In this document: piece after piece, positions 18,556-26,513 of the stretch
How the letters are laid out: each line of letters starts with the position of its first letter
Position numbering within the stretch: the stretch's first letter is position 1
DNA from: Hymenobacter persicinus
GTDB lineage: Bacteria; Bacteroidota; Bacteroidia; Cytophagales; Hymenobacteraceae
Assembly: GCF_004167665.1 (NCBI RefSeq)
Contig: NZ_SEWE01000025.1
Coordinates: 1 to 64,000 of the forward strand
DNA: 64,000 nt
Direction: 5' to 3'
Notes under the pieces: generated by a model
Told to the model about the DNA's origin: nothing
Database searches by the model: none
The model's input: only the letters and a program-made list of their open reading frames with translations
Position numbers and translations under genes: made by a program

Positions 18556-19017
18556 ATGACGTACTCCGCCACCAGCCCCGAAGGCTTCACTATCAGCACC
18601 GACCCGGCCCGCCTCGACGTGGGAGCTATTCACGCCTACCTGGCCCAGGAGTCGTACTGGGCCAAGGGAATTCAGCGCGACACTCTGGAGCGGGCCATCA
18701 GCCACTCGCTCAACTTCGGCCTGTACGCCCCCGATGGCCGGCTGGCCGGGTTTGCCCGCGTCGTAACCGATACGGCCACCTTCGCCTGGCTCTGCGACGT
18801 GTTTGTGCTGGCCGAATTCCGCGGGCGGGGCTTGTCGAAGTGGCTGATGGCCGAGGTGTGGGCCCACCCCGACCTGCAGGGCCTGCGCCGCCGCCTGCTG
18901 GCTACCCTCGACGCCCACGGCCTCTACACCCAGTTCGGCTTTACCCCCCTGGAAGCCCCCGACCGGTACCTGGAAAGCCGCCGGCCCAACCCCTACGGCG
19001 CCGCAACGGCCAACTAA
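18556..19017 (+). CDS. GNAT-family N-acetyltransferase
   Basis: 153 residues with the GNAT fold. It shows LAGFARVVTDTATFAWLCDVFVLAEFRGRGLSKWLM, where EFRGRGLSKWLM is the acetyl-CoA pyrophosphate-binding loop (Q/RxxGxG/A). The end KKxNPYG-like segment (ESRRPNPYG) is common in a subgroup with no known substrate. It is cytosolic and single-domain. The gap to the sugar dehydrogenase gene (divergent) is 182 bases, and to the peptidase gene downstream about 100 bases. Confidence 0.88.
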   Translation: MTYSATSPEGFTISTDPARLDVGAIHAYLAQESYWAKGIQRDTLERAISHSLNFGLYAPDGRLAGFARVVTDTATFAWLCDVFVLAEFRGRGLSKWLMAEVWAHPDLQGLRRRLLATLDAHGLYTQFGFTPLEAPDRYLESRRPNPYGAATAN

Positions 19018-19116
19018 GCCCCGCCGCTCCCTTGCCGGCCGGCTGCAACGCGGGCCGGGTGCGGCCGTCCTTGCCGGGCGGCGCGCCGCTTTCCACACTT
19101 TAGCTGCTCTACTTTG

Positions 19117-21576
19117 ATGCGTGTTTCCTCTTTTGCCTGGGTGCTGCCCTGTTTGCTGCCGTTTGCGGGCGTTGTGGCCCAGTCCCGGCCGGCGCCCTCC
19201 GCGGCGCTGGGGGCGTTGACGGTCGAGAAAATCATGCGCGACCCGGCCCAGTGGCTTGGCTCGTCGCCCACCAACATCGGCTGGAGTGAGGACAGCAAGC
19301 TGATTTACTTCAACTGGAACCCCGAAAAGGCCCGCCGCGACTCGCTCTACGTGACCACGCCGGCCGGCCGCGCCCCGCGCAAGGTGAGCCCGGCCGAACA
19401 GCGCGCCCTGCCCACCACCGCCGGGGAGTACGACCGCGCCTACGCCCGTAAGGTGTACGAGAAGAACGGCGACATCTTTTTGCTCGACCTGAAGACTAAC
19501 CGGACCCGGCGCGTGACCAACACCGCCGACCGGGAAACCAGCCCCGCCTTTGCGCTGGGCGGCAAGCTCATCAGTTATACCCGGGCCGGCAACCTCTACA
19601 CCTGGGACCCCGCCACCGGCGAAACCGTGCAGCGCACCGACTTCCGCCGCGGCACCCGTCCCGGCAGCGGGCAGCCCACCGACCCGGCCGAAAAGTACCT
19701 GCGGGCCCAGCAGCTGGCCTTGTTTGAGGTAATCCGGCAGAAAGACCAGGACGCCAAAGCCCGGGTGCGCACCCAGAAAGCCCTGGCCCGCCTGAGTCCG
19801 AAGGCTATTTATCTGGGCCCGAAAACCGTGGAAAGCATCCAGCTCAGCCCCGACGGCCGCCTGGTAACCTACCGGCTGGTGCAGGAACCCGCCAACGATA
19901 AGACGGCCATCGTGCCCAGCTTCGTCACGGCGTCGGGCTTCACGGAGGATATTTCGACCCGCACCAAAGTGGGCGCCCCGCAGACGGCCTACGAGATGGG
20001 GCTCTACGACGTGGCCCGCGACACGACTTTCGCCCTCGGCTACAAAGACTTGCAGGGCCTCGACGAGCTGCCCGCCTACCGCAAGGAGTACCAGCTCAAG
20101 GCCAAGCCCCCCGTGCCCGCCGACTCCGCGAAAGCCAAGCAAAAGCCCGCCACCGAACTGCGCCGGGTGGTGCCCTACGGCCCGTTTTGGTCCGACGACG
20201 GGCAGCGTGCCTTTCTGGTGGTGCGCTCCGCCGACAACAAGGACCGCTGGATTGTGAGCCTGGATCCAGCCACCCGCAACATCAAATTGCTCGACCGCCA
20301 GCACGACGAAGCCTGGATCAACGGCCCCGGCATTGGCTACGACGAAAGTGAGGCGACCGTGGGCTGGCTGCCCGACAACCGCCGCATCTGGTTTCAGAGC
20401 GAGGAAACCGGCTACAGCCACCTCTACACCCTGGACGTGACCACGGGCCAGAAAAAGGCGCTGACCAGCGGCAAGTTTGAGGTGCAGAAAACCCGCCTCA
20501 GCCGGGACCGGAAAACCTGGTATATCTCGGCCAACAAAACCCACCCCGGCGAGCAGCAATTTTACCGCCTGCCCGTGGAAGGTGGCGCCCTCACCCAGAT
20601 TACGACGTTGCCCGGGGCCAGTGAGGTCACGCTTTCCCCCGACGAAAAGATGCTGGCCGTGCGCTACAGCACTGCCACCAAGCCCTGGGAGCTGTACGTG
20701 ATGGACAACAAGCCCGGCGCCAAAGCCCGCCCGCTCACCCACAGCACCACGCCCGAGTTTGAAAGCTACGCCTGGCGGGAGCCCGAAATCATCACCATCC
20801 GGGCCCGCGACGGCGCCGACGTGTACGCCCGCCTGTACCGCCCCACAACGGCCACAACTCAGGGTCCAGCGGTGATTTTTGTGCACGGGGCCGGGTATTT
20901 GCAGAACGCGCACAAGTGGTGGAGCCAGTACTTCCGCGAGTACATGTTCAACAACCTGCTGGTGGAACAAGGCTACACGGTGCTCGACATCGACTACCGC
21001 GGCTCCAGCGGCTACGGGCGCGACGTGCGCACGGGCATCTACCGCAGCATGGGTGGCAAAGACCTCACCGACCACGTCGACGGGGCCAAGCTGCTGGTAG
21101 ACAAATATGGCGTCAGTCCCCAGCGCATCGGTATTTACGGGGGCTCTTACGGCGGCTTTATCACGCTCATGGCCATGTTTACCCAGCCCGACGTATTCCG
21201 GGCCGGAGCCGCCCTGCGCTCCGTCACGGACTGGGCTCACTACAACCACGGCTACACCGACAACATCCTCAACGAGCCCTACAACGACTCCCTGGCCTAC
21301 GTGCGCTCCTCGCCGATTTACTACGCCGCGGGCCTCAAAGGCGCCCTGCTCATGTGCCACGGCATGGTCGACACGAACGTGCACTTCCAGGACATCGTGC
21401 GCCTGAGTCAGCGCCTGATTGAGCTGCACAAGGACAACTGGGAGCTGGCCGTATATCCTGTCGAAGACCACGGCTTCGTGGAGCCCTCTTCCTGGACCGA
21501 CGAGTACAAGCGCATTCTGAAGCTGTTTGAAACCAACCTGAAGCCGGCCCCAGACGCCCCCGCCGGCGGGCAGTAG
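19117..21576 (+). CDS. S9-family prolyl oligopeptidase / dipeptidyl peptidase IV-like
   Basis: 819 residues from ATG 19117 (a TTG three bases earlier is ignored). A signal peptide (WVLPCLLPFAGVVAQ) predicts export to the periplasm. The first 560 residues form a seven- or eight-bladed propeller with repeated blades such as WSDDGQRAFLVV. The last 260 are an alpha/beta hydrolase with nucleophile GGSYGG (GIYGGSYGGFITL), acid DTNVHFQD and His in VEDHGFVEP. These peptidases cleave after proline or similar residues from peptide N-termini. It is well conserved in Bacteroidota and probably helps digest external peptides. Confidence 0.93.
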   Translation: MRVSSFAWVLPCLLPFAGVVAQSRPAPSAALGALTVEKIMRDPAQWLGSSPTNIGWSEDSKLIYFNWNPEKARRDSLYVTTPAGRAPRKVSPAEQRALPTTAGEYDRAYARKVYEKNGDIFLLDLKTNRTRRVTNTADRETSPAFALGGKLISYTRAGNLYTWDPATGETVQRTDFRRGTRPGSGQPTDPAEKYLRAQQLALFEVIRQKDQDAKARVRTQKALARLSPKAIYLGPKTVESIQLSPDGRLVTYRLVQEPANDKTAIVPSFVTASGFTEDISTRTKVGAPQTAYEMGLYDVARDTTFALGYKDLQGLDELPAYRKEYQLKAKPPVPADSAKAKQKPATELRRVVPYGPFWSDDGQRAFLVVRSADNKDRWIVSLDPATRNIKLLDRQHDEAWINGPGIGYDESEATVGWLPDNRRIWFQSEETGYSHLYTLDVTTGQKKALTSGKFEVQKTRLSRDRKTWYISANKTHPGEQQFYRLPVEGGALTQITTLPGASEVTLSPDEKMLAVRYSTATKPWELYVMDNKPGAKARPLTHSTTPEFESYAWREPEIITIRARDGADVYARLYRPTTATTQGPAVIFVHGAGYLQNAHKWWSQYFREYMFNNLLVEQGYTVLDIDYRGSSGYGRDVRTGIYRSMGGKDLTDHVDGAKLLVDKYGVSPQRIGIYGGSYGGFITLMAMFTQPDVFRAGAALRSVTDWAHYNHGYTDNILNEPYNDSLAYVRSSPIYYAAGLKGALLMCHGMVDTNVHFQDIVRLSQRLIELHKDNWELAVYPVEDHGFVEPSSWTDEYKRILKLFETNLKPAPDAPAGGQ

Positions 21577-21613
21577 CCCCGATCAGGAAGCGGAAAACTC
21601 CGCTTACAAAAAA

Positions 21614-21637
21614 GCCTGACTCCGCGCGGAGCCAGGC
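21614..21637. terminator. Bidirectional terminator between convergent genes
   Basis: GCCTG-A-CTCCGC pairs with GCGGAG-C-CAGGC, with one A/C mismatch. It is flanked by A6 and T6, between the peptidase gene (+) and the barrel protein gene (-). Confidence 0.85.
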
Positions 21638-21662
21638 TTTTTTAGTGAAATGGGGGGGCAGT

Positions 21663-23069
21663 TTATTTGGGCGCCGTCTGGCGGTCGGAGTTGCCGTTGA
21701 GCTGGAAGCCCAGGCTCAGCGCCACGCTGACCGTGCGCCCACTGTAGCGGTAGCCCTGGTAGGACGGGGCCGGCGGATTGGCGCTGTAGGAGGCTACCAC
21801 CAGCGGGTCGGAGTAGCTTTCCTTGCGGTAGGTGCGGGCGTAGAGCAGCAGCGTGAGCCGGTCCCGGCGCAGGCCCGCTTCCAGGTAGGGCAGGGCCGTG
21901 CCGCTGAACCCATACAGCGGATAATAGCTGCGGGTGCTGATACTGAAGTTGTTTATCACCGGGCGGGTGCCTTCAGTGGTGCCGTAGCGCAGCTCCTGCG
22001 TTTTGATGTGGAGGAAGGGCGGAAAGCAAAACCCGGTGCCGACCACAAGCTGGTACTTGGCGCCCAGCGGCCGCAGAGCCCGCACACCTACTTCGAAGGT
22101 GGTGATGGAGCCGGTCCGGTCCAGGCGACCCTGCCAGGCGGCGTCCCCGTTGGGGGAGGCCACGGTCCGGCTGCCGCCGTAGGCGGAGCGGGTAATGGCC
22201 GTATGAGCCGCAAACCGGCGGCCGCCAAACAACACGTCGAAGAACAAGCCGAGCTGGGGGTGCACCCGGCCGTCGGTTTGCAGGCCGTCCAGAGTCCGGG
22301 CTTCCAGACCGGGCGAGCTTTCCGCGTGCAGGCGCAGGGAGTTGTAGCGCAGGCCCACCGTGGGGCCCACCAGCAGGCGGGCCCGGAGCCCCGGCTTCGT
22401 CACGGCTACTTCCCGCCCCAGCTGCCGGGTTGCCGAGCACTCACGGTTGTAAAGCTGCACCAGGTTGCTGAGCGCGACGCCGGTGAAAGCCGTTTTCTCC
22501 ACCGCCTCCAGCACGGCCACGCAGTCGCCGAAGTACTGCTTGAGCTGGCCGCGGTAGTTGTTGCCATCCACAATCTGCTGGCGGCCTTCGCGGGTGGTCT
22601 GCTGGTAGAGTCGCTCACTCAGCTCCAGGTAGGGCTGCTGCTCCCGGCGCACGAAAAAGTGCTTGACCTCACCCAGGCGGATACCCAGCAGAGAGGCCGG
22701 CCCGTCGACGAGCACGTCGGCCAGCACGGTGTCGGGGCGCTGCTGAAGCAGAAGCTGGTTCGGGAGTTGGTGGGGGTTGGTGGTGGCGGCGTAGTCAATC
22801 AGCAGGGGCTCACGCCGCAGCTGCCGGCCGCTGTTTAGGCCCACGGCCCGCAGCTGTCGGGCCGGGTAGGTGGTGGGGGCAGCGGTGGGGCTGGTGCGAA
22901 ACCGGATTTCGGTGGGCGGAGCCGCCCAGAAGTTATTCTCCACTTCGCCCCGGAGCGTGTCGCCGGAACTAACGACCAGGTAGCCGGGCTCCAGGCGTTG
23001 GGCTGAGGCGGCCGTAGTTAGGCCCAGCAGCAGCAAAATGAATAGTGGTAAGCGGGTAGATGAATGCAT
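21663..23069 (-). CDS. Hypothetical exported protein, probable outer-membrane beta-barrel
   Basis: 468 residues from ATG 23069, which starts a signal peptide (MHSSTRLPLFILLLLGLTTAASAQ). The first 150 mature residues (LVVSSGDTLRGEVENNFW) recur in Bacteroidota exported proteins of unknown role. The middle has a Gln/Arg-rich helical part. The second half has alternating strands (LLVGPTVGLRYNSL, TITTFEVGVRALRPL, KYQLVVGTGFCFPPFLHI) and ends VSVALSLGFQLNGNSDRQTAPK, in keeping with an outer-membrane barrel. No named family could be assigned. It is alone on its strand with its own terminator. Confidence 0.7.
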   Translation of the reverse strand: MHSSTRLPLFILLLLGLTTAASAQRLEPGYLVVSSGDTLRGEVENNFWAAPPTEIRFRTSPTAAPTTYPARQLRAVGLNSGRQLRREPLLIDYAATTNPHQLPNQLLLQQRPDTVLADVLVDGPASLLGIRLGEVKHFFVRREQQPYLELSERLYQQTTREGRQQIVDGNNYRGQLKQYFGDCVAVLEAVEKTAFTGVALSNLVQLYNRECSATRQLGREVAVTKPGLRARLLVGPTVGLRYNSLRLHAESSPGLEARTLDGLQTDGRVHPQLGLFFDVLFGGRRFAAHTAITRSAYGGSRTVASPNGDAAWQGRLDRTGSITTFEVGVRALRPLGAKYQLVVGTGFCFPPFLHIKTQELRYGTTEGTRPVINNFSISTRSYYPLYGFSGTALPYLEAGLRRDRLTLLLYARTYRKESYSDPLVVASYSANPPAPSYQGYRYSGRTVSVALSLGFQLNGNSDRQTAPK

Positions 23070-23279
23070 GGGTGAATAAATAAGTGAGTAAAATGATAGA
23101 GGCGGTAAAGATAGAGAACCCGCCCACGCCATTGTAGCCCCGCCCGCCGTACAGCCCGGCTTTTTTCAGGGCTGCCGGCCGGCCCGGCGCAGGCGGGGGA
23201 CCGTGAAGGCGTCGTATACTTGCCGGCGCAAAGCTGGCGGGGCTGCGGAGGATTCCCGGCGGGCGGCTTTTATCGTCTT

Positions 23280-24491
23280 ATGAAACTTCTACTACCCATC
23301 CTGCTGCTGCTGGCCTGCGTGAGCTTTTGGCTGTCGCCGGCCCCGGCGGGGGGCTCCGATGAGTACTGGGGTACCTACGCCCGGCTGAGTCCGCGGCTGG
23401 GCTTTGTCATCAACGGCGACTCGCGCGAATACCTGACCGATGCCCGGGAGCCCGACCGGCTGCTGCTGGCCCAGGAGGTGCGCCAGTCCCGGCCGCTGTA
23501 TATCATGGCGGGGGCGGCCGTGGGCCGCGTGCTGCGCCCGGTGCTGGGCTCGGCCTACGCGGCGGCCGGCTGGGGCGGAATTGCTGCCGAAACACCGGAC
23601 TTTCTGCCCTACTACGCCGCCTACGTGCTGCTCAACTTCGCGGTGCTGCTGGCCAGCCTATTCTTGTTTCGGCGCGTGTACCAACTGCTCACGCCCGGCC
23701 GCGGCGACTTGGTCGTGCTGCTGGAACTGAGCGTATTTCTGGTGTCGAACCCGGTCACGAAGGCATTTTTCTGGACCGCCCACCAGCAGATGTTCACCTT
23801 TTTCACCCCGCTGCTGATTCTCTACGGGCTGCTGCGCTACCGCGGCCGGGCGCTGACCACCCGCCAAAGCAGCTTCGGGGCGCTGGCGCTGGGAGTGCTG
23901 CCGCTGGTCTACGGCAATTTCGTGCTGCTGCTGCCCGCCCTGTTTTACCACCTGCTGAGCTCCCGCGCCGGCCGCCGCGGGTGGGTAATCGGGCTGCAAC
24001 TGCTGCTGGCCGCAATCTGTTTCGTGCTCCCGACCCTGGCCTGGATTGGGCTGCTGAAAAGCCAGGGCGTGACGTACTATAACCACGAGGCGGAGCGCTT
24101 TCACCAGTTCACTTGGCTGCTCGAAGCGTGGCAGGAGTCGGCCGGGGCCTTTTTTACGGCCCTCGGCACCAACCTGCTCACGTTTGGGCTTAACCTGCGC
24201 ACCATCGGACTGTTTTTGGTAGCCGTGCTGGGGCTGGGCGCAGTGCCGGACCGCCGGGCCGCCCTGCCGCCGGGTAGCTGGCCGGTGCTGGGGTTCGTAT
24301 TCGGACTGTTTCTGGCGTTTTACGCCCTGCTGGGCTACTATCCCGAGCGGCTCACTTTCACGCTGGTGCCCGTGCTGCTGGCCATGCTGGCCGGACTGCT
24401 GCCCCCCGGGCGTCTGAGCCGGCTGGCGGTGCTGCTCACGGCCGTGGGCTGGCATCTCTACCAAGTAATTTCCTACGGCCCGTTTTCCTGA
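23280..24491 (+). CDS. Multi-pass inner-membrane protein, GT-C-like topology, function unknown
   Basis: 403 residues from ATG 23280 (MKLLLPILLLLACVSFWLSPA). A first membrane helix is followed by a periplasmic loop with charged motifs (YLTDAREPDR) of about 80 residues, then about nine more hydrophobic segments. This plan, with a large first external loop, resembles GT-C-type glycosyltransferases acting on lipid-linked sugars, but no catalytic DD/DE motif was recognised. A protein of similar style is encoded at 41085. A candidate promoter TATACTTG lies at 23214-23221 (one mismatch from TAnnTTTG). Confidence 0.65.
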   Translation: MKLLLPILLLLACVSFWLSPAPAGGSDEYWGTYARLSPRLGFVINGDSREYLTDAREPDRLLLAQEVRQSRPLYIMAGAAVGRVLRPVLGSAYAAAGWGGIAAETPDFLPYYAAYVLLNFAVLLASLFLFRRVYQLLTPGRGDLVVLLELSVFLVSNPVTKAFFWTAHQQMFTFFTPLLILYGLLRYRGRALTTRQSSFGALALGVLPLVYGNFVLLLPALFYHLLSSRAGRRGWVIGLQLLLAAICFVLPTLAWIGLLKSQGVTYYNHEAERFHQFTWLLEAWQESAGAFFTALGTNLLTFGLNLRTIGLFLVAVLGLGAVPDRRAALPPGSWPVLGFVFGLFLAFYALLGYYPERLTFTLVPVLLAMLAGLLPPGRLSRLAVLLTAVGWHLYQVISYGPFS

Positions 24492-24505
24492 TGCCCCGCC
24501 CGCCG

Positions 24506-24742
24506 CTAGCCGGGCTCGGTTTCAGAGTCGGGTGCGGAATCGGGGGCGTACTCGAGCAGGTCGCCGGGCTGGCACTGCAGGGCGCGGCAGATGGCTTCCA
24601 GGGTGCTGAAGCGGACCGCCTTGGCCTTGCCGCTCTTCAGGATGGAAAGGTTGGCCAGCGTGATGTCCACGGCGGCAGCCAGGGTGCTCAGCGACATTTT
24701 GCGCCGGGCCAGCATAACATCCAGATTCACGATGATAGGCAT
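24506..24742 (-). CDS. Cro/C1-type helix-turn-helix regulator (YozG-like)
   Basis: 78 residues, essentially one HTH domain: MPIIVNLDVMLARRKMSLSTL, recognition-helix area ITLANLSILKSGKAKAVRFST, then LEAICRALQCQPGDLLEY. The family is small DNA-binding proteins usually paired with a DUF2975 membrane protein, and that is so here. The preceding DUF2975 stop codon and this ATG are one base apart, so translation is probably coupled. It may bind the inverted and direct repeats upstream of the pair near 25473-25528 and regulate itself; that is inferred. Confidence 0.9.
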   Translation of the reverse strand: MPIIVNLDVMLARRKMSLSTLAAAVDITLANLSILKSGKAKAVRFSTLEAICRALQCQPGDLLEYAPDSAPDSETEPG

Positions 24743-24743
24743 A

Positions 24744-25436
24744 CTAGACAGTCAGTTCGGCCTCCCGCGCCATCTCGACGCCCCGTTGGTACACGGCCGC
24801 AATGACCAGCAAAACTAAGCCGAATTTCCAGGCCCCGATTTTCCCGGCCGGGTCCAGGATAACATACTGACTGGCCAGATACAACTTGCCGGGCACGTTG
24901 ATGTTGGGAATGGTGGCTTTCAGGTAGAAATACGCTACGTACTGGTACACGTCTAGGCCGATGGTGAGCAGGCCCAGCCAGCGGATACGCCGGGCATTTT
25001 CTTCCGTGAAAGGAGATTCCAGGCTCAAACCCCGCAGGATACGATACAGCAGCAGGCCCGTCAGCATCGAATACAGCACGAGGGGCAGGGAAGACCGGCC
25101 CCCGGCCTTGTTCATCACGCCCAGCAAATTCAGTCCGGCCCGCTTGGCAAAGTTGTCTTCCCGGTACACCAAAGCCAGCTTTTCGCTTTTGGGTATCAAC
25201 TGGTAGGGATGGGTCTGCTTGCTCACCAGCAGGGAGTCGTAGCCGGCGCTGGTCACCTGCCCGTTGCGAGCGTGTTCCAGCTCCAGGGTTACGGCAGCCG
25301 TATTGAGGCCGTCCATCAGTGCTTTGGCATCGGCACTCAGGTAAAAGATTACACCGATGGCCGAAAGCACGAATTGCAGGTAAGCCAAGCTACGAATAGT
25401 CCGCAGCAGCCAGGGTAGGCGAGTAGTAGTGTTCAT
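24744..25436 (-). CDS. DUF2975 membrane protein
   Basis: 230 residues with four predicted membrane segments: near 12-34, around 113-133 (SLPLVLYSMLTGLLLYRIL), near 148-170 and near 203-220 (KFGLVLLVIAAVYQRGVEM). The C-terminal GLELAREAELTV-like ending is the DUF2975 signature, next to a long loop between TM1 and TM2. The function is unknown, but in many Gram-positive and Bacteroidota genomes DUF2975 and the HTH partner form a two-gene unit. One idea is a membrane sensor that modulates its HTH protein. The ATG at 25436 is well placed. Confidence 0.88.
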   Translation of the reverse strand: MNTTTRLPWLLRTIRSLAYLQFVLSAIGVIFYLSADAKALMDGLNTAAVTLELEHARNGQVTSAGYDSLLVSKQTHPYQLIPKSEKLALVYREDNFAKRAGLNLLGVMNKAGGRSSLPLVLYSMLTGLLLYRILRGLSLESPFTEENARRIRWLGLLTIGLDVYQYVAYFYLKATIPNINVPGKLYLASQYVILDPAGKIGAWKFGLVLLVIAAVYQRGVEMAREAELTV

Positions 25437-25472
25437 AACATAGAAGGTTTAGAATAGGCCTAAGGAAAAGGT

Positions 25473-25528
25473 TTATTTATTGATAAACAATAAATAATAG
25501 CTGTTTTGCGGAAATAAAATATTGATAA
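25473..25528. promoter_or_regulatory. Inverted repeat plus 42-base-spaced direct repeat, candidate operator
   Basis: TTATTTATTG (25473-25482) and CAATAAATAA (25488-25497) are perfect inverted arms around ATAAA. The 9-mer TATTGATAA occurs at 25478-25486 and 25520-25528, exactly 42 bases apart, about four helical turns. The region is much more AT-rich than its surroundings and lies between the DUF2975/HTH pair (-) and the SDR gene (+). The HTH protein is the natural candidate to bind here. Confidence 0.6.
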
Positions 25529-25668
25529 CCGTAAAAGCATTGCCTGCTTCTAGGGATTTGCTCAAGTGGCTTCGGCCCACATCTTCATTCGGACTCCATT
25601 TATCCGGCCTCTCTTCGTCTGCGTACAACGCCACCATAGCCCAGCTTTTACCCTCTTTCCCGGTACGC

Positions 25669-26397
25669 ATGCGTTTTCAAGATAAAGTCTGCCTCGTCAC
25701 CGGCGGCGCCTCCGGCATTGGCCGCGCCACTTGCGTGCGCCTGGCGGCCGAGGGCGGCCAGGTCGTCGTGCTGGACCGCGACGCCGACGCCGGGGCCGCC
25801 ACCGTGCAGCTCATCACCGTCGCCCAGGGCCGCGCCCTATTCATCGGTTGCGACTTGAGCCAGCCCGCCGCCATTGCCGCTGCCGTGGAGCAGGTGCTTG
25901 CCGCCTACGGCCGCGTCGACGTGCTGGTCAGCAATGCCGCCATGATGACCTTCCAGCACCTCGTGGATCTGCCCCTGGAAAAGTGGGACCTGCTGATGAG
26001 CGTGAACCTGCGGGCCCTGGCGCAGCTCTGCCAGCTGTGCTTGCCCCACATGCAGGGCGGCGCCATCGTGGCCATCAGCTCGGTGCACGCCCACCAGACC
26101 ACGCCCAACGTGGTGCCCTACGCGGCCAGCAAGGGCGCCATGGAAGCCTTCGTGCGGGGCATGAGCCGCGAAATTGCCATGACCCAGGCCCGCATCAATG
26201 CCGTGGCACCCGGCGCCGTGGATACGCCCATGCTCTGGAGCAACCCCAATGTGCAGAGCGGCCTCGAAAAGATTGAGGGCCCCGTGGGCAAGCCTGAGGA
26301 ACTGGCCGCCGCCATTTGCTTTCTGGCCTCATCCGAAGCCAGCTTCATTCACGGTACCACCCTGGCCGTCGACGGTGGCCGCCTGGCCGCTTTATAA
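25669..26397 (+). CDS. SDR-family NAD(P)-dependent oxidoreductase
   Basis: 242 residues from ATG 25669 (MRFQDKVCLVTGG); a 49-residue upstream extension has no family support. The nucleotide site is TGGASGIGR. A structural motif VSNAA replaces the common NNAG. The catalytic set is ISS...(Y)AASK, and the C-terminal FIHGTTLAVDGG is typical. The cofactor-binding Asp after the second strand (VLDRD) suggests NAD+ use. The substrate is unknown. The glycoside hydrolase 1 gene begins 116 bases downstream on the same strand, and the two may act together on a sugar or glycoside. Confidence 0.9.
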   Translation: MRFQDKVCLVTGGASGIGRATCVRLAAEGGQVVVLDRDADAGAATVQLITVAQGRALFIGCDLSQPAAIAAAVEQVLAAYGRVDVLVSNAAMMTFQHLVDLPLEKWDLLMSVNLRALAQLCQLCLPHMQGGAIVAISSVHAHQTTPNVVPYAASKGAMEAFVRGMSREIAMTQARINAVAPGAVDTPMLWSNPNVQSGLEKIEGPVGKPEELAAAICFLASSEASFIHGTTLAVDGGRLAAL

Positions 26398-26513
26398 ATA
26401 GTGAGAGGGTGCAATGGCGAGTTGTCGTCCGGGCGGCGCAAGCGGCGCGGAACCGCAACCTCATGGCATCAAACTCACCGTTTCACAAACTCACCACCTC
26501 ACCATTTCACTTT

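Noticed and set aside
19100-19119. Promoter TACTTTG just before the S9 peptidase ATG
   Set aside because: Transcription would start inside the gene; the match is probably chance.
18487-21471. 994-residue open frame on the minus strand opposite the S9 peptidase
   Set aside because: It is a shadow of the GC-rich peptidase gene. Its product is rich in Gly/Val/His/Arg without domains, and the peptidase on the plus strand has all catalytic motifs.
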